From positions 186,001-250,000 of the forward strand of contig NZ_JACATN010000006.1 in NCBI RefSeq assembly GCF_018603515.1: a stretch of 64,000 nucleotides of DNA. The letters run 5' to 3'. The translations under genes were made by a program, and so were the position numbers. The DNA comes from Zobellia barbeyronii. GTDB taxonomy: Bacteria; Bacteroidota; Bacteroidia; Flavobacteriales; Flavobacteriaceae. Under the pieces are notes generated by a model that did not search any database, was not told the DNA's origin, and saw nothing but the letters and a program-made list of their open reading frames with translations. This document shows, piece by piece, positions 1-9,578 of this stretch (the first letter of the stretch is position 1; each line of letters starts with the position of its first letter).

Positions 1-1
1 G

Positions 2-1042
2 GTATATTGTGGTGGTCCAGACTTTGATGAGAGCACGTTAAATCTGGTCCGAGATTTAGGAGGCATTCCTATTCCTTTTCATTTGCAACGAACTGGCTTA
101 AATGCTCTAAGTGATTATAATACGATTCAAGAATTAAAAAACTTGATGACAGAGCACAAGATAGATATTCTTTTTCCATACACTATTAAACCTGTAATTT
201 ATGGCTCATTTGCTGCCAAAAAGTTAAATATCCCTGTAATTTCGCTAATTACTGGTTTAGGATTTACTTTTAGTAGGGTTACTACAAAGGCAAAAGTATT
301 ACAATGGGTAACTGAATTCTTATATCGTAAAGCCTTAAAAAGTAATAAGGCCGTTATTTTCCAAAATTCCGACGACCTCGAGCTTTTTAAAAGCCATAAA
401 ATAGTAGATAAAAACCAGTCTTTACATGTCGTAGATGGTTCTGGTATCAACTTAGAAAAATTTGCTTTTAAACCAAGAGTACATTCCTCAACTAGTGTGG
501 TGAAATTTGTTCTAGTAGGTAGACTAATGATAGAAAAAGGTGTTGATCTCTTTATGAATGCCGCAAAAAAACTTCGTGCAGAATACCCTAATTCAGAATT
601 TCATATTATTGGAGAACCTCCCGAAAATAGTAGTTCAGCTGTTTCTAAAAAAGAACTGGAAGATTTAAATAAAAAAGGAACGATTGTTTATCATGGGAAA
701 TCCATGAACGTAGCAAAGGTTATTTCAGAGTTAGATATTTTTGTCCTTCCAACGTATTATCGTGAAGGTGTGCCGCGTTCAATTCTTGAGGCACTTTCAT
801 CTGGAATGCCAGTTATTACTACCATGCAACCAGGTTGTAAAGAAACCGTTCTAGAAGGGGTCAATGGATTTCTCATCACACCAAAGGAAGAAGAACCTTT
901 AGTAAAGGCTATGAAATATTTCTTAGAACATCCCGCAGAAATTGAAAGTATGGGGTTAGAAAGCAGAAAATTGGCAGAAAATAAGTTTGATGTACATATA
1001 ATTAACGAACATATATTAAACATAATCTCTGAACAGTTATAA
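2..1042 (+). CDS. GT4 glycosyltransferase (5' end cut by window edge)
   Basis: Retaining glycosyltransferase of family GT4 (GT-B fold), expected to add one sugar to a lipid-linked glycan on the cytoplasmic side of the inner membrane. The frame is open from base 2, and the first residues (VYCGGPDFDES) already read as an N-terminal GT-B domain, so the true start lies before the window. A TTG at 83 is not the start. The donor-binding half shows GRLMIEKGVDLF followed by EGVPRSILEALSSGMPVI, the E-x7-E region that binds the nucleotide sugar. It resembles the PglA/WcaL-like enzymes that often sit beside a PglC-like transferase, as here. The donor sugar cannot be told from sequence. Confidence 0.9.
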   Translation, partial: VYCGGPDFDESTLNLVRDLGGIPIPFHLQRTGLNALSDYNTIQELKNLMTEHKIDILFPYTIKPVIYGSFAAKKLNIPVISLITGLGFTFSRVTTKAKVLQWVTEFLYRKALKSNKAVIFQNSDDLELFKSHKIVDKNQSLHVVDGSGINLEKFAFKPRVHSSTSVVKFVLVGRLMIEKGVDLFMNAAKKLRAEYPNSEFHIIGEPPENSSSAVSKKELEDLNKKGTIVYHGKSMNVAKVISELDIFVLPTYYREGVPRSILEALSSGMPVITTMQPGCKETVLEGVNGFLITPKEEEPLVKAMKYFLEHPAEIESMGLESRKLAENKFDVHIINEHILNIISEQL

Positions 1043-1195
1043 AAGATTAAGGACTAAGTAAGGTCAAAATAGAATAAGGTTTAGTCTGGTTAAAAATCTT
1101 CGAAAACTTTACATCTATTAAAGCTGTATTTTGTCTATAGGCGCAAATAAAAAATAAAATATTATAGTTAATTTGCAATACCCACATCAATACCA

Positions 1196-1807
1196 ATGTA
1201 TAAATTATTTTTAAAAAGATTATTTGATTTTTTTGTAGCCTTAATCGGCTTAATAGTTGCTGGACCATTAATTTTGCTAGTAATAGTATTCTTGGCCGTA
1301 TCTAATAAAGGGGATGTTTTCTTTGTTCAAAAAAGACCTGGTAAGAATGAGGACATTTTCCAAATTCTTAAGTTCAAAACAATGAACGACAAAAAGGATG
1401 AACACGGAAATCTACTTTCTGATGAAAAAAGACTTACGCCAGTGGGTAAATTCATTAGAAAAACTTCTCTTGACGAATTACCACAACTCTTAAATGTATT
1501 AAAAGGAGAAATGAGTCTTATTGGACCTAGACCGCTTTTAGTATCCTACCTACCCTTATACAATAACACACAAAAGAAAAGACATTTAGTTAGGCCGGGT
1601 ATAACTGGCTGGGCACAGGTAAATGGAAGAAATGCTATAGCATGGGATAAAAAATTTGAATACGATGTTTGGTATGTTGAAAACCTATCTTTTTGGTTAG
1701 ATTTGAAAATAATTCTTTTAACAGTTCAGAAGGTTCTTAAAAGCGACGGTATTAGTTCCGATTCAAGCGCTACAATGGAAGTTTTTACAGGAAATAGTAA
1801 AGTATGA
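1196..1807 (+). CDS. PglC-like initiating sugar-phosphate transferase
   Basis: Monotopic phosphoglycosyl transferase (bacterial sugar transferase family, PF02397). Such enzymes move a sugar-1-phosphate from a UDP-sugar to undecaprenyl phosphate, the first committed step in making a lipid-linked glycan. At 203 residues it is the short, PglC-sized form without the N-terminal domains of WbaP. Residues 8-35 form the re-entrant membrane helix. KFKTM lies at 59-63, the catalytic Asp-Glu dyad in DELPQL at 93-98, GPRP at 110-113 and [12 protein letters not shown] at 134-145. It starts 153 bases after the GT4 gene and overlaps the next gene by ATGA, so it is translationally coupled to it. Substrate is not determinable. 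Confidence 0.93.
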   Translation: MYKLFLKRLFDFFVALIGLIVAGPLILLVIVFLAVSNKGDVFFVQKRPGKNEDIFQILKFKTMNDKKDEHGNLLSDEKRLTPVGKFIRKTSLDELPQLLNVLKGEMSLIGPRPLLVSYLPLYNNTQKKRHLVRPGITGWAQVNGRNAIAWDKKFEYDVWYVENLSFWLDLKIILLTVQKVLKSDGISSDSSATMEVFTGNSKV

Positions 1808-2823
1808 AATTAAGTATAATCATTCCCTGCTACAATATGGAATTATATCTACAAGAATGTGTAGATAGCTTATTGAATCAAGAATTGAATACTAGCGAAT
1901 ACGAAATTATCATCGTTAATGATGAATCAAAAGACAATACACTTAAAATTGCCCTTGATTACTCCAAGGAAAATGGCCATGTAAAAGTAATCGATAAAAA
2001 AAATGCTGGCGTTGGTGCTGCACGTAATTCTGGTTTTGATTTGGCGCAAGGTGATTATATTTACTTCTTAGACCCTGATGATTATCTTGCTGAAAATACA
2101 TTACCTGTATTATTAAAACTAGCTATAGATAATGATTTAGACATCCTTACATTCAAAACTAAGTCTGTTGTAGAAAAAAAATATCCAGTTTCGGATAATT
2201 TAGGCGACCAATTAGCCCCACTCACTATTGAAGATGGTATTTCTTATATAGCGCACAGAAAACATCAAAATGAAATTTGGTGGTATTTAATTAAGAGAGA
2301 TTTTATTAAAAATACCGGTATACGTTTTATAGAGGGTAAATGGATGGAAGATGCCATACTCACTGCAGAACTATTCTGTCAGGCCAAAAGAATGGCCCAT
2401 CTTAACTTAGATGTTCATAGATATCGTATTTTGCCTACCTCGGCTATGCGAAATAAAAGTCCTGAGCATTATAACAAAGTAATTTACGACAATGCAAATG
2501 CAGCTCATGCTTTTGATAAGTTAATTGTAACAATACCAAGTAATCATCCAAATGCAGAAGCCTGCATTAACCGATTAAAAACCAGACAACAATCGTTTGT
2601 TTTTTTTCTTATGGTTCGTTTAATGAAATCAGATATCTCGGTTTCGGAGATTCCGGCTATGTTATCAGACTTTGAAAAAATAGACGCATACCCTTTAAAG
2701 AAATTCATAGGAGAAGATTATCACGGAATAGGCTATTCGTGCTTGGTTTTCGTATTTAATAGGAAACCTTTGATAAATCCATTCATAAAGATGTTCCGAT
2801 CTTTTTATACTTTAACACAATGA
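1804..2823 (+). CDS. GT2 family glycosyltransferase
   Basis: Inverting glycosyltransferase of family GT2 (GT-A fold), likely acting on the same lipid-linked glycan as its neighbours. The 339-residue protein opens with [14 protein letters not shown], has VNDESKDNT at about 38-46 for nucleotide binding, LDPDD at 89-93 as the metal-binding DxD-type motif, and WMEDA near 180 as the probable catalytic-base region. It overlaps the upstream and downstream genes by 4 bases each (ATGA), which indicates one transcript with coupled translation. Donor and acceptor are unknown. Confidence 0.9.
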   Translation: MKLSIIIPCYNMELYLQECVDSLLNQELNTSEYEIIIVNDESKDNTLKIALDYSKENGHVKVIDKKNAGVGAARNSGFDLAQGDYIYFLDPDDYLAENTLPVLLKLAIDNDLDILTFKTKSVVEKKYPVSDNLGDQLAPLTIEDGISYIAHRKHQNEIWWYLIKRDFIKNTGIRFIEGKWMEDAILTAELFCQAKRMAHLNLDVHRYRILPTSAMRNKSPEHYNKVIYDNANAAHAFDKLIVTIPSNHPNAEACINRLKTRQQSFVFFLMVRLMKSDISVSEIPAMLSDFEKIDAYPLKKFIGEDYHGIGYSCLVFVFNRKPLINPFIKMFRSFYTLTQ

Positions 2824-3788
2824 ATATCCTCATCTCTTCTGCCGGTAGGCGCGTGTCTCTGGTTAGAGCTTTTCAAAAGGAACTTAAAAAGTTATACCCT
2901 GAAGGAAAGGTTTACACGTCTGATGCAGACCCTACCCTTTCAGGTGCATGCCAAATAGCCGATGGCTATTTTAAAGTGCCCTTTGTTACCCATCCAGATT
3001 ATTTTAATGTGTTAATAGAAGAATGTAAAAGCCGTAACATAGGCTTATTGATTCCAACTATAGATACAGAACTATTGCCGTTAGCACAGAACAGGTTGCT
3101 TTTAGAAAAGAACGGAATCATTCCCGTTGTAGCTTCAACTGATTTTGTTGGCAAATGCAGAGATAAAAGACAAATTCATAAGTTTTTTGAAGAGCACAAT
3201 GTTGCCGTAGCTAAAGAATTTACAAAAGAAGACTATACCCTACCCCTTTTCATCAAACCAATTGATGGTAGTAGAAGTGTAGATACATATCTAATAAAAG
3301 ACCAAAAAGACCTGACTGATTATCATTTTGAAAATGATAAACTAATGTTCTTAGAATATCTTGATCATGACGTTTATAACGAGTTTACTTGTGACTTGTA
3401 TTACGGAAAAGACAACAAGTTAAAATGTGTGGTGCCTCGTAAAAGAATTGAAGTTAGAGATGGTGAGGTTTACAAGGCTTTAACCGTGAAAAATCTTCTC
3501 GTTGATTATATCAAGGATAATCTAGGGACTGTAAATGGTGCTGTAGGCTGTCTTACCGCTCAGTTTTTTGTGCATAATACGGAAGATAAGGTTCGCGCTA
3601 TAGAAATCAACCCTAGGTTTGGTGGTGGTTATCCCCTATCCTATTTATCGGGTGCCAATTATCCAAAATGGATTATAGAAGAGTTTACTCAAGGAAAGCA
3701 AATTGAAGAAAGTTTTGATTGCTGGGAGAAAGACCTTCTTATGATTAGATACGATGACGAAATTTTAGTACATGGATATAAAGGTTGA
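2820..3788 (+). CDS. ATP-grasp domain protein in polysaccharide cluster
   Basis: ATP-grasp superfamily ligase-like protein of 322 residues, related to carbamoyl-phosphate-synthase-type ATP-grasp folds. The N-terminal pre-ATP-grasp domain starts [17 protein letters not shown]. The central part has FIKPIDGSRSV for nucleotide binding, and the C-terminal part AIEINPRFGGGYPLSYL carries the Glu and Asn that bind magnesium. Family members join a carboxylate to an amine or thiol using ATP. The substrate here is unknown; its place in a glycan cluster suggests ligation of an amino acid or similar group to a sugar precursor (inference). It overlaps the GT2 gene by 4 bases and the HAD gene by 17. Confidence 0.85.
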   Translation: MNILISSAGRRVSLVRAFQKELKKLYPEGKVYTSDADPTLSGACQIADGYFKVPFVTHPDYFNVLIEECKSRNIGLLIPTIDTELLPLAQNRLLLEKNGIIPVVASTDFVGKCRDKRQIHKFFEEHNVAVAKEFTKEDYTLPLFIKPIDGSRSVDTYLIKDQKDLTDYHFENDKLMFLEYLDHDVYNEFTCDLYYGKDNKLKCVVPRKRIEVRDGEVYKALTVKNLLVDYIKDNLGTVNGAVGCLTAQFFVHNTEDKVRAIEINPRFGGGYPLSYLSGANYPKWIIEEFTQGKQIEESFDCWEKDLLMIRYDDEILVHGYKG

Positions 3789-4428
3789 TGAAAAAACGGT
3801 TATTGTTTTTGATTTGGATGATACACTCTATAATGAATTGGACTATCTAAGGTCTGCTTATTGTGCTATAGCCAAAGAACTGAACCCAAAACAATGGGAA
3901 AACCTTTTCGCTCAAATGTTCTCTATGTATAGAAACAAAGAGAATGTATTCCAATACTTAACGGCTACTTTTAAGGTTGAAAAAGATATGTTGATAACGC
4001 TTTATCGCAACCATATCCCTTCAATCAACCCATTTCAGGGTGTTCTTCCCCTCCTAAAAGCTATTCAAGATAAAAAAGGTAAACTGGCTATAATTACGGA
4101 TGGCCGAAGCAAAACACAAAGAGCAAAGCTCACGGCTTTAGGCATCGAAGATTACTTTGATAAAATCGTAATTTCTGAAGAATTGGGTACCGAGAAACCA
4201 GATAAGAAAAACTACCTATCCATAGAACAGACTTTTAAGAATCATAAGTACTGTTATATTGCCGATAACGTTAGAAAAGATTTTATTTCACCAAATAAAC
4301 TAGGATGGAACTCTATAGGACTGATTGATAACGGGTTGAACATTCATAGTGATTCGTTTCTTTACTTTACTGAAGACCATCTTCCCAAGACATTTGTAAA
4401 AAGTATTATTGATATAAAAATAATTTAG
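3772..4428 (+). CDS. HAD family hydrolase
   Basis: Haloacid dehalogenase superfamily phosphatase, 218 residues. Motif I is VFDLDDTLYNE with the nucleophile Asp14 and acid/base Asp16; motif II is IITDGRSKTQ; motif III is the Lys in GTEKPDKK; motif IV is IADNVRKDF. It probably removes a phosphate from a small molecule made by the cluster. ATP-grasp and HAD genes often occur side by side in polysaccharide loci, and here they overlap by 17 bases, which supports action on consecutive steps of one precursor (inference). It is the last gene before a terminator at 4638-4658. Confidence 0.87.
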   Translation: MDIKVDEKTVIVFDLDDTLYNELDYLRSAYCAIAKELNPKQWENLFAQMFSMYRNKENVFQYLTATFKVEKDMLITLYRNHIPSINPFQGVLPLLKAIQDKKGKLAIITDGRSKTQRAKLTALGIEDYFDKIVISEELGTEKPDKKNYLSIEQTFKNHKYCYIADNVRKDFISPNKLGWNSIGLIDNGLNIHSDSFLYFTEDHLPKTFVKSIIDIKII

Positions 4429-4729
4429 AATACCATTGATTATTCTACCGGTAAAATCAAAAAGTTACTGTGCTTTTTTTTGCCAGTCTTTATCAAAGCG
4501 GTAAATTTACAGCATTAATTATTAAGCATAATCCTGTGCGGACAGAGGGTTTAAGGACAATAGAATATTACTGATTTTTAATCAAATGATACCTATACCA
4601 AGTCATTTGTTAACTATTACATCTAGAAGTTTTTATTACGGATATAATCCGTTTTTTTAAATCAAATCAAATCAAAACCGAACCACTGAAGCAGGCTTTA
4701 TTGTCTCTTCGGATTTTTAATCAACATAA
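4429..4729. other. 301-base intergenic leader between glycan and decoration blocks
   Basis: Non-coding gap between the HAD gene and the first FemAB-like gene. It holds a short stem-loop with a seven-T tail (annotated separately) only about 70 bases before the next ATG. I found no exact TAnnTTTG promoter element and no convincing open reading frame. The stretch 4530-4575 is richer in G than its surroundings and is unexplained. Confidence 0.6.
4638..4658 (+). terminator. Rho-independent terminator or leader attenuator
   Basis: Stem ACGGAT (4638-4643), loop ATA, stem ATCCGT (4647-4652), then an uninterrupted run of T from 4652 to 4658. It lies 210 bases after the HAD stop codon and 72 bases before the next ATG, so it may end the upstream operon or act as an attenuator in the leader of the decoration block. 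Confidence 0.7.
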
Positions 4730-5779
4730 ATGATTGAAATCTTAACGGAAAGAAGTGAGTGGAACAACATTATAAAAACTGTTGAACACTGTGACTTTTA
4801 CCACACCTACCACTACCACTATCTCTCTAAAGGAGAAGATGAAACCCCTATACTTATACATTACGAAGAAGAAGGTTCAAGTATTATTTTACCTCTAATG
4901 TTAAGGGATATTGAGGGAACAAGTTATAAGGATGTTACTTCAGTTTATGGTTATGCCGGCCCTTTATGCAGCACTAAAAGTCTCAATTTTGAAAATACTA
5001 AGTTTAAAAGCGAACTAAAAAAACTGTTTTTGGAACAGAAAATAGTTTCCGTTTTTTCTAGACTTCACCCATATATTGACCACCAAGAAGAAATTCTTGC
5101 AAATATTGGTGAGATTTCCAGTCCTGGCGAAGTGGTCTACATTGACCTCACCTTGCCTATTGATTTACAACGACAACAGTATAGCAGTCGTTTAAAGACC
5201 TACATTAACAAGTCTAGAAAAGTCTGTTCGGTTAGAAAAGGTACTTCAGAAGAGGACATTCGCACTTTTATCGATATCTATTACGAAAATATGCGCAGGG
5301 TAGATGCAGACGAAAGTTACTTTTTCAACGATCGTTACTTTTATCAATTTATGCTGAGTTCATTCTTTAAGACAGAGCTTTTGTTGTGTGTTATAGATGA
5401 AACCGATGAAGTTATAGGTGGTGCCATGTTCATAAAAATGGATGACATTGTACAATACCATTTGTCTGGCTATAAAGAAGAGTATTTAAATCTTAATGCC
5501 ATTAAGTTAATTATTGATACGATGCGTATTAATGCAACCGAAGAAGGTTACAAGTATTTTAACCTAGGTGGAGGAAAGGGTGTTAAAAATGATTCACTAT
5601 TCGCCTTTAAATCTACGTTCTCAAAAAATCACAGGCCCGCTAAATTTTGGAAGTACATTGTAAATTCTAAGGTATATAAAGACCTTACCGAAAAGAAAAA
5701 AGAGTTCCTTTCTGATAGCACCAATGATAGCGAAAGCGATTTTTTTCCAGCGTATCGTCAAATACCCAAATCACATTAA
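4730..5779 (+). CDS. FemAB/BioF2-like acyl- or aminoacyl-transferase
   Basis: Protein of 349 residues with the GNAT-like fold of the FemAB/BioF2-like group (PF13480 type). FemA/B/X use aminoacyl-tRNA to add amino acids to peptidoglycan; relatives in polysaccharide clusters are mostly uncharacterised. Visible features are the N-terminal half with two aromatic-rich strands (DFYHTYHYHYLS, SVYGYAGPLC), a basic helix near 155-170 (SRLKTYINKSRK) and the C-terminal GNAT half (LLLCVIDETDEVIGGAMFI, then YKYFNLGGGKGVK), the last typical of this group. No signal peptide or membrane segment, so it is cytoplasmic. It begins at ATG and lies 12 bases before the next FemAB-like gene. Substrate unknown. Confidence 0.8.
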   Translation: MIEILTERSEWNNIIKTVEHCDFYHTYHYHYLSKGEDETPILIHYEEEGSSIILPLMLRDIEGTSYKDVTSVYGYAGPLCSTKSLNFENTKFKSELKKLFLEQKIVSVFSRLHPYIDHQEEILANIGEISSPGEVVYIDLTLPIDLQRQQYSSRLKTYINKSRKVCSVRKGTSEEDIRTFIDIYYENMRRVDADESYFFNDRYFYQFMLSSFFKTELLLCVIDETDEVIGGAMFIKMDDIVQYHLSGYKEEYLNLNAIKLIIDTMRINATEEGYKYFNLGGGKGVKNDSLFAFKSTFSKNHRPAKFWKYIVNSKVYKDLTEKKKEFLSDSTNDSESDFFPAYRQIPKSH

Positions 5780-5791
5780 GCTTAATTTCTT

Positions 5792-7039
5792 TTGATACAA
5801 AATAACCCATTTCTATCGGATACCTACACTTCTATATGGTCTAAACATTTTGATCATGGTAAGAAGCCCATTAAGTTTAATTTCCTAAAAAACACCGGTT
5901 TTTGCAGACCTACAAGCTTACCGCTATTTGTCAACTCAGGAAAAACCTTAACCAAAGGCATGGATTATAGTTTAGGTTCTGAGCAGTACTCAGACGACTA
6001 TAAGAACAAGGTTTTCCTTATTTATGATGTACCTGCTTATTTTAACATTAAACCGCTCATACCTTCTGATTCTGCATTAAAACTGTATCAATCCAAGCAA
6101 TACCCTGGTTTTTCTGTTGAGCTAGGACAATACAGTAACTTTAACGAGTATATGCTCTCTACTTTCAGTAAGAGCAGCAGATATAAACTCAACAAGTACA
6201 AAAAACGATTTGAAGCCTGTTTTGACGTTTCTTACAAAATGTACTATGGAGACATTACCAAAGAGGAATATGACACTATTTTTGACTCATTTAAAGAGTT
6301 ACTTACCAAGCGCTTTGATGATAAACAAATAACCAATAATAATCTTGATCCAGAAGAATGGCAATTCTATTATGACGTTGCCTATCCATTAATTCTAGAA
6401 AACAAAGCTTCGTTATTTGTTATCTATGACGGGAAAAAGCCCATTGGCGTTACCCTTAGCTACCATTCAGACTCCGTTCTTTTTGATGCTATTACTGTTT
6501 TTGATATTGATTACGCTAAATTTCATTTGGGCTCGGTTACCATTATGAAGCTAATTGAATATTGCTTGTCGCAAAAAATAGAAGTCTTTGATTTTTCTAA
6601 AGGCTACTTTGATTATAAGACAAGATGGTCCAATAAAACCTATGATTTTGAATATCATATTTTATATGATTCAGCCTCCTTTACATCTAAAACATTGGCC
6701 TTTGGTTTAAAGTCTTTTTTTGATTTTAAACAAAAATTGCGAGATAAAAACGTAAACGAAAGACTACATCGGTTTACTTATAAACTTAAGAATCGTAAAA
6801 CTGAAGTTAAGACACCTGAAACACAATTTAAGTTTGATGATATCTCTTCTGACCCCATCCCAAGTGGACTTACAGAAATAGACTTAAACTTATCTGAAAA
6901 CCATAAAATAAAAACCCTAGCATTTGAGTTCTTATACCTGAACGATGAATGTTCTATAAACCTCAAAGCTTTTACAGATGCTTCTAATCAATACTATTTT
7001 ATAGGCAAAACCAAAAAAGTAAAGATTTCTAAAACGTAG
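5792..7039 (+). CDS. FemAB/BioF2-like transferase, paralogue A
   Basis: Protein of 415 residues starting at TTG; the next in-frame ATG is some 55 codons in and would remove the conserved N-terminus (NNPFLSDTYT) shared with the paralogue at 9579. Both have a basic helix after a Ser-rich turn (FSKSSRYKLNKYKKRF here) and the motif FDFSKGYFDYKTRW, where the paralogue has ITFSKGDFYWKRRW. This is the GNAT-like fold of the FemAB/BioF2 group. Probably cytoplasmic, acting on a glycan or lipid intermediate. The C-terminal 80 residues look like a separate, less conserved tail. Identity to a characterised enzyme cannot be claimed. Confidence 0.78.
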   Translation: MIQNNPFLSDTYTSIWSKHFDHGKKPIKFNFLKNTGFCRPTSLPLFVNSGKTLTKGMDYSLGSEQYSDDYKNKVFLIYDVPAYFNIKPLIPSDSALKLYQSKQYPGFSVELGQYSNFNEYMLSTFSKSSRYKLNKYKKRFEACFDVSYKMYYGDITKEEYDTIFDSFKELLTKRFDDKQITNNNLDPEEWQFYYDVAYPLILENKASLFVIYDGKKPIGVTLSYHSDSVLFDAITVFDIDYAKFHLGSVTIMKLIEYCLSQKIEVFDFSKGYFDYKTRWSNKTYDFEYHILYDSASFTSKTLAFGLKSFFDFKQKLRDKNVNERLHRFTYKLKNRKTEVKTPETQFKFDDISSDPIPSGLTEIDLNLSENHKIKTLAFEFLYLNDECSINLKAFTDASNQYYFIGKTKKVKISKT

Positions 7040-7100
7040 TTTTGCTTTAAAGTGTCTAGCTTAATATTAAAAGAATAATTTCAACTAAAATTAGATAACA

Positions 7101-8555
7101 GTGCTATTCAATTCGCTTGACTTTTTAATTTTTCTTCCGGTAGTATTCGTACTGTATTGGTTCGTTTTCAAAAAAAGCCTGAAGATTCAAAATCTATTGG
7201 TTATAGTTGCCAGTTATGTCTTCTATGGCTGGTGGGACTGGCGTTTTCTTATCCTTATCTTTTTCAGTACCGTCTTAGATTTTTTGGTTGGTCAGCAAAT
7301 TTTTAAAAATCAAGATAACAAACAGAAAGCTAAATATTGGCTATGGGTAAGTGTGGCTTTCAACCTAGGGCTCCTAGGTTTCTTTAAATATTTCAACTTT
7401 TTTATTGATTCATTTATTGATTCTGTAAATGCGTTAGGTTACAACATGAAAAGTGTTTGGACCCTCCGCATCATTCTTCCCGTAGGAATCTCGTTCTACA
7501 CATTTCAGACCATGTCATATTCGTTTGACATTTATTACAAAAAACTTAAACCTACCACCAGTTTTGTTTCATTTGCGGCATTCGTAGCTTTCTTTCCACA
7601 GCTGGTTGCAGGACCTATTGAGAGGGCTTCCAACTTATTGAATCAAATTAATACGCGCCGTATATTCAAATACGAACAAGCCACAAGTGGTCTAAAGTTA
7701 ATTCTTTGGGGCTTTTTCAAAAAACTAGTTATAGCAGATTCCCTTGCTCCTATCGTAGATGATATTTTTACAAATTATACAGATTACTCCGCCTCTACCT
7801 TAATTTTAGGTGTATCGCTCTTTAGCTTTCAAGTATACGGAGATTTTAGCGGTTACACAGATATTGCAATAGGTACAGCCAAGCTCTTTGGGGTAGAGCT
7901 GATGTCTAACTTTAAGTTTCCCAACTTCTCAAGAAATATTGCCGAGTATTGGCAAAGATGGCATATATCGCTCAGCACCTGGTTCAGGCACTACCTATAT
8001 ATTCCTATGGGTGGTTCAAGGGTGAGCAAATTAAAATCATTAAGGAACATTGCTGCTATTTTCCTAGTCAGCGGGCTATGGCATGGAGCAAACTGGACTT
8101 TTGTTTTCTGGGGAGGGATTCACGCCCTTCTCTATATTCCTGTGTTTTTGATGGGAAGAAATAGGGTCTACGCCGATAATGTACTTGCGGAGCGCACATG
8201 GCTTCCGAGTATTACCGAAATTTTTCAGGTACTTTTGACGTTCTCTCTGGTAACCTTTTCAAGAATATTTTTTAGGTCTCCTTCCTTATCCTATTCCTTT
8301 GATTTCATTAGGCAAATAGGAAATAAGTTTTATTACGAACCTTATATGCACCCCATGGGGTATAGAATGTTCGACTTTTATTTACTGGTAGCCCTTTTTA
8401 TCGTTTATGAATATTTAATTAGAAGAGATGAGCGAAATCCATTTAAATTTAGCTCTCCAATAGTCCGGATTCTATTATATACGCTCGTTATTATGAGTAT
8501 ATTATTGTTCTATGACGATGGCGTAAACCGTTCATTTATTTATTTTCAATTTTAA
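7101..8555 (+). CDS. MBOAT family O-acyltransferase (AlgI-like)
   Basis: Membrane-bound O-acyltransferase, 484 residues, related to AlgI and DltB. These multi-pass inner-membrane proteins move an acyl group, usually acetyl, across the membrane to a partner that esterifies a polysaccharide or teichoic acid. It starts at GTG with the characteristic VLFNSLDFLIFLPVV, has about ten hydrophobic segments, and carries FSGYTDIAIG, FPNFSRNIAEYWQRWHISLS and LWHGANWTFVFWGG, whose His328 is the invariant catalytic residue of the family. It is 5 bases upstream of the SGNH gene, the arrangement seen with AlgI/AlgJ/AlgX and DltB/DltD pairs. Confidence 0.93.
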   Translation: MLFNSLDFLIFLPVVFVLYWFVFKKSLKIQNLLVIVASYVFYGWWDWRFLILIFFSTVLDFLVGQQIFKNQDNKQKAKYWLWVSVAFNLGLLGFFKYFNFFIDSFIDSVNALGYNMKSVWTLRIILPVGISFYTFQTMSYSFDIYYKKLKPTTSFVSFAAFVAFFPQLVAGPIERASNLLNQINTRRIFKYEQATSGLKLILWGFFKKLVIADSLAPIVDDIFTNYTDYSASTLILGVSLFSFQVYGDFSGYTDIAIGTAKLFGVELMSNFKFPNFSRNIAEYWQRWHISLSTWFRHYLYIPMGGSRVSKLKSLRNIAAIFLVSGLWHGANWTFVFWGGIHALLYIPVFLMGRNRVYADNVLAERTWLPSITEIFQVLLTFSLVTFSRIFFRSPSLSYSFDFIRQIGNKFYYEPYMHPMGYRMFDFYLLVALFIVYEYLIRRDERNPFKFSSPIVRILLYTLVIMSILLFYDDGVNRSFIYFQF

Positions 8556-8560
8556 TTAGG

Positions 8561-9535
8561 ATGAAAAAATTTATTCTAAAATCAGTATTATATATTGTCC
8601 TAATCCTTCTTTTATTAGAAGTGATTGTTAGGGTGTTTCACCTCTATACAGAAGATCCTCCAAGATTTATTGATGAATATGGAGTAGAAAAACGGGTACC
8701 CAACCATGATGGATATGCTGTTACAGGTAATAGAAATCAGAATTACTCAAAATTTCACATTAACAAAGCTGGTTTTAATTCATTTAGGGAGTTTACCCCT
8801 TCCGCAGATAAATTTGAAATGGCGTTAGTGGGAGATTCTTTCATTGAAGGCTTTCACCAAAATTTCTCTAACTCCATTGGTAAACAAATTGAAAACCAGA
8901 CAGAAGGTATTGAAGTATACGAATATGGCTATGCAGGTTATGATTTTGCTAATCAGATGCATTTGGTTCATGCCTATGAACAAGATTTTCAACTTATAGA
9001 TCAAACCGTTTTATACCTTAATTATGAGAACGACTTAAGTCGTGCGGTTTACGAGCCAAACACAGGCCGTATTAAGATGCTATCTTCTACCATATTCAAA
9101 ATAAGGGACAACATTAAATTATTGGCTTACGGTAGTAAAATAGGGATTGTGGAGCCTTTGAAAAAACTTGCTCAACGCGGCGTAGCTTTTAATGATACTG
9201 AAAAAGGCTATCAAACAAACGAATTGAAGGATAGTGAGGAAGAAAAACTGAAGCAAGATCAAAAGCGAATAGCTAATTTTAAAAGCTTAATTAACCTTTA
9301 CGGTTTTGATAAAACTAAAACCAGCTTACTTCTTGACAGTAGAAAAACTAGCGAACGCTTTTTAGATTTTTGCCGTGAAAATGGCATAATGTATATAGAC
9401 TTTTCATCTAGTTTTGAGGAATCTAAAAAACCTACAACTCTAATATATGATCATCATTGGAACGCCCATGGCAGAACAATTATCGCCAAGGAGTTAGCCA
9501 ACTATATAAAAAGCAAAAAAATTAGTAAGCGGTGA
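8561..9535 (+). CDS. SGNH-like hydrolase/acyltransferase, MBOAT partner
   Basis: Protein of 324 residues with an N-terminal membrane anchor (about 5-25) and an extracytoplasmic SGNH/GDSL domain. LVGDSFIEGF at 90-99 contains the nucleophile Ser93, and DHHWNAHG at 297-304 supplies the Asp/His pair, as in AlgX/AlgJ and DltD-type proteins. Its likely role is to accept the acyl group delivered by the MBOAT protein and transfer it to surface glycan in the periplasm. It follows the MBOAT gene by 5 bases. Hydrolytic (de-acylating) activity is the alternative. Confidence 0.85.
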   Translation: MKKFILKSVLYIVLILLLLEVIVRVFHLYTEDPPRFIDEYGVEKRVPNHDGYAVTGNRNQNYSKFHINKAGFNSFREFTPSADKFEMALVGDSFIEGFHQNFSNSIGKQIENQTEGIEVYEYGYAGYDFANQMHLVHAYEQDFQLIDQTVLYLNYENDLSRAVYEPNTGRIKMLSSTIFKIRDNIKLLAYGSKIGIVEPLKKLAQRGVAFNDTEKGYQTNELKDSEEEKLKQDQKRIANFKSLINLYGFDKTKTSLLLDSRKTSERFLDFCRENGIMYIDFSSSFEESKKPTTLIYDHHWNAHGRTIIAKELANYIKSKKISKR

Positions 9536-9578
9536 ACAAAATTTTCGACTTTAACCAAAGTTGATTTTCGCCACTGAT

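Noticed and set aside
83-1042. TTG at 83 as start of the first gene
   Set aside because: The frame is open upstream to base 2 with GT-B-like residues, so the gene is cut by the window edge.
7949-8164. 71-residue frame inside the MBOAT gene
   Set aside because: Lies in another frame within a well-supported membrane protein; composition is not protein-like.
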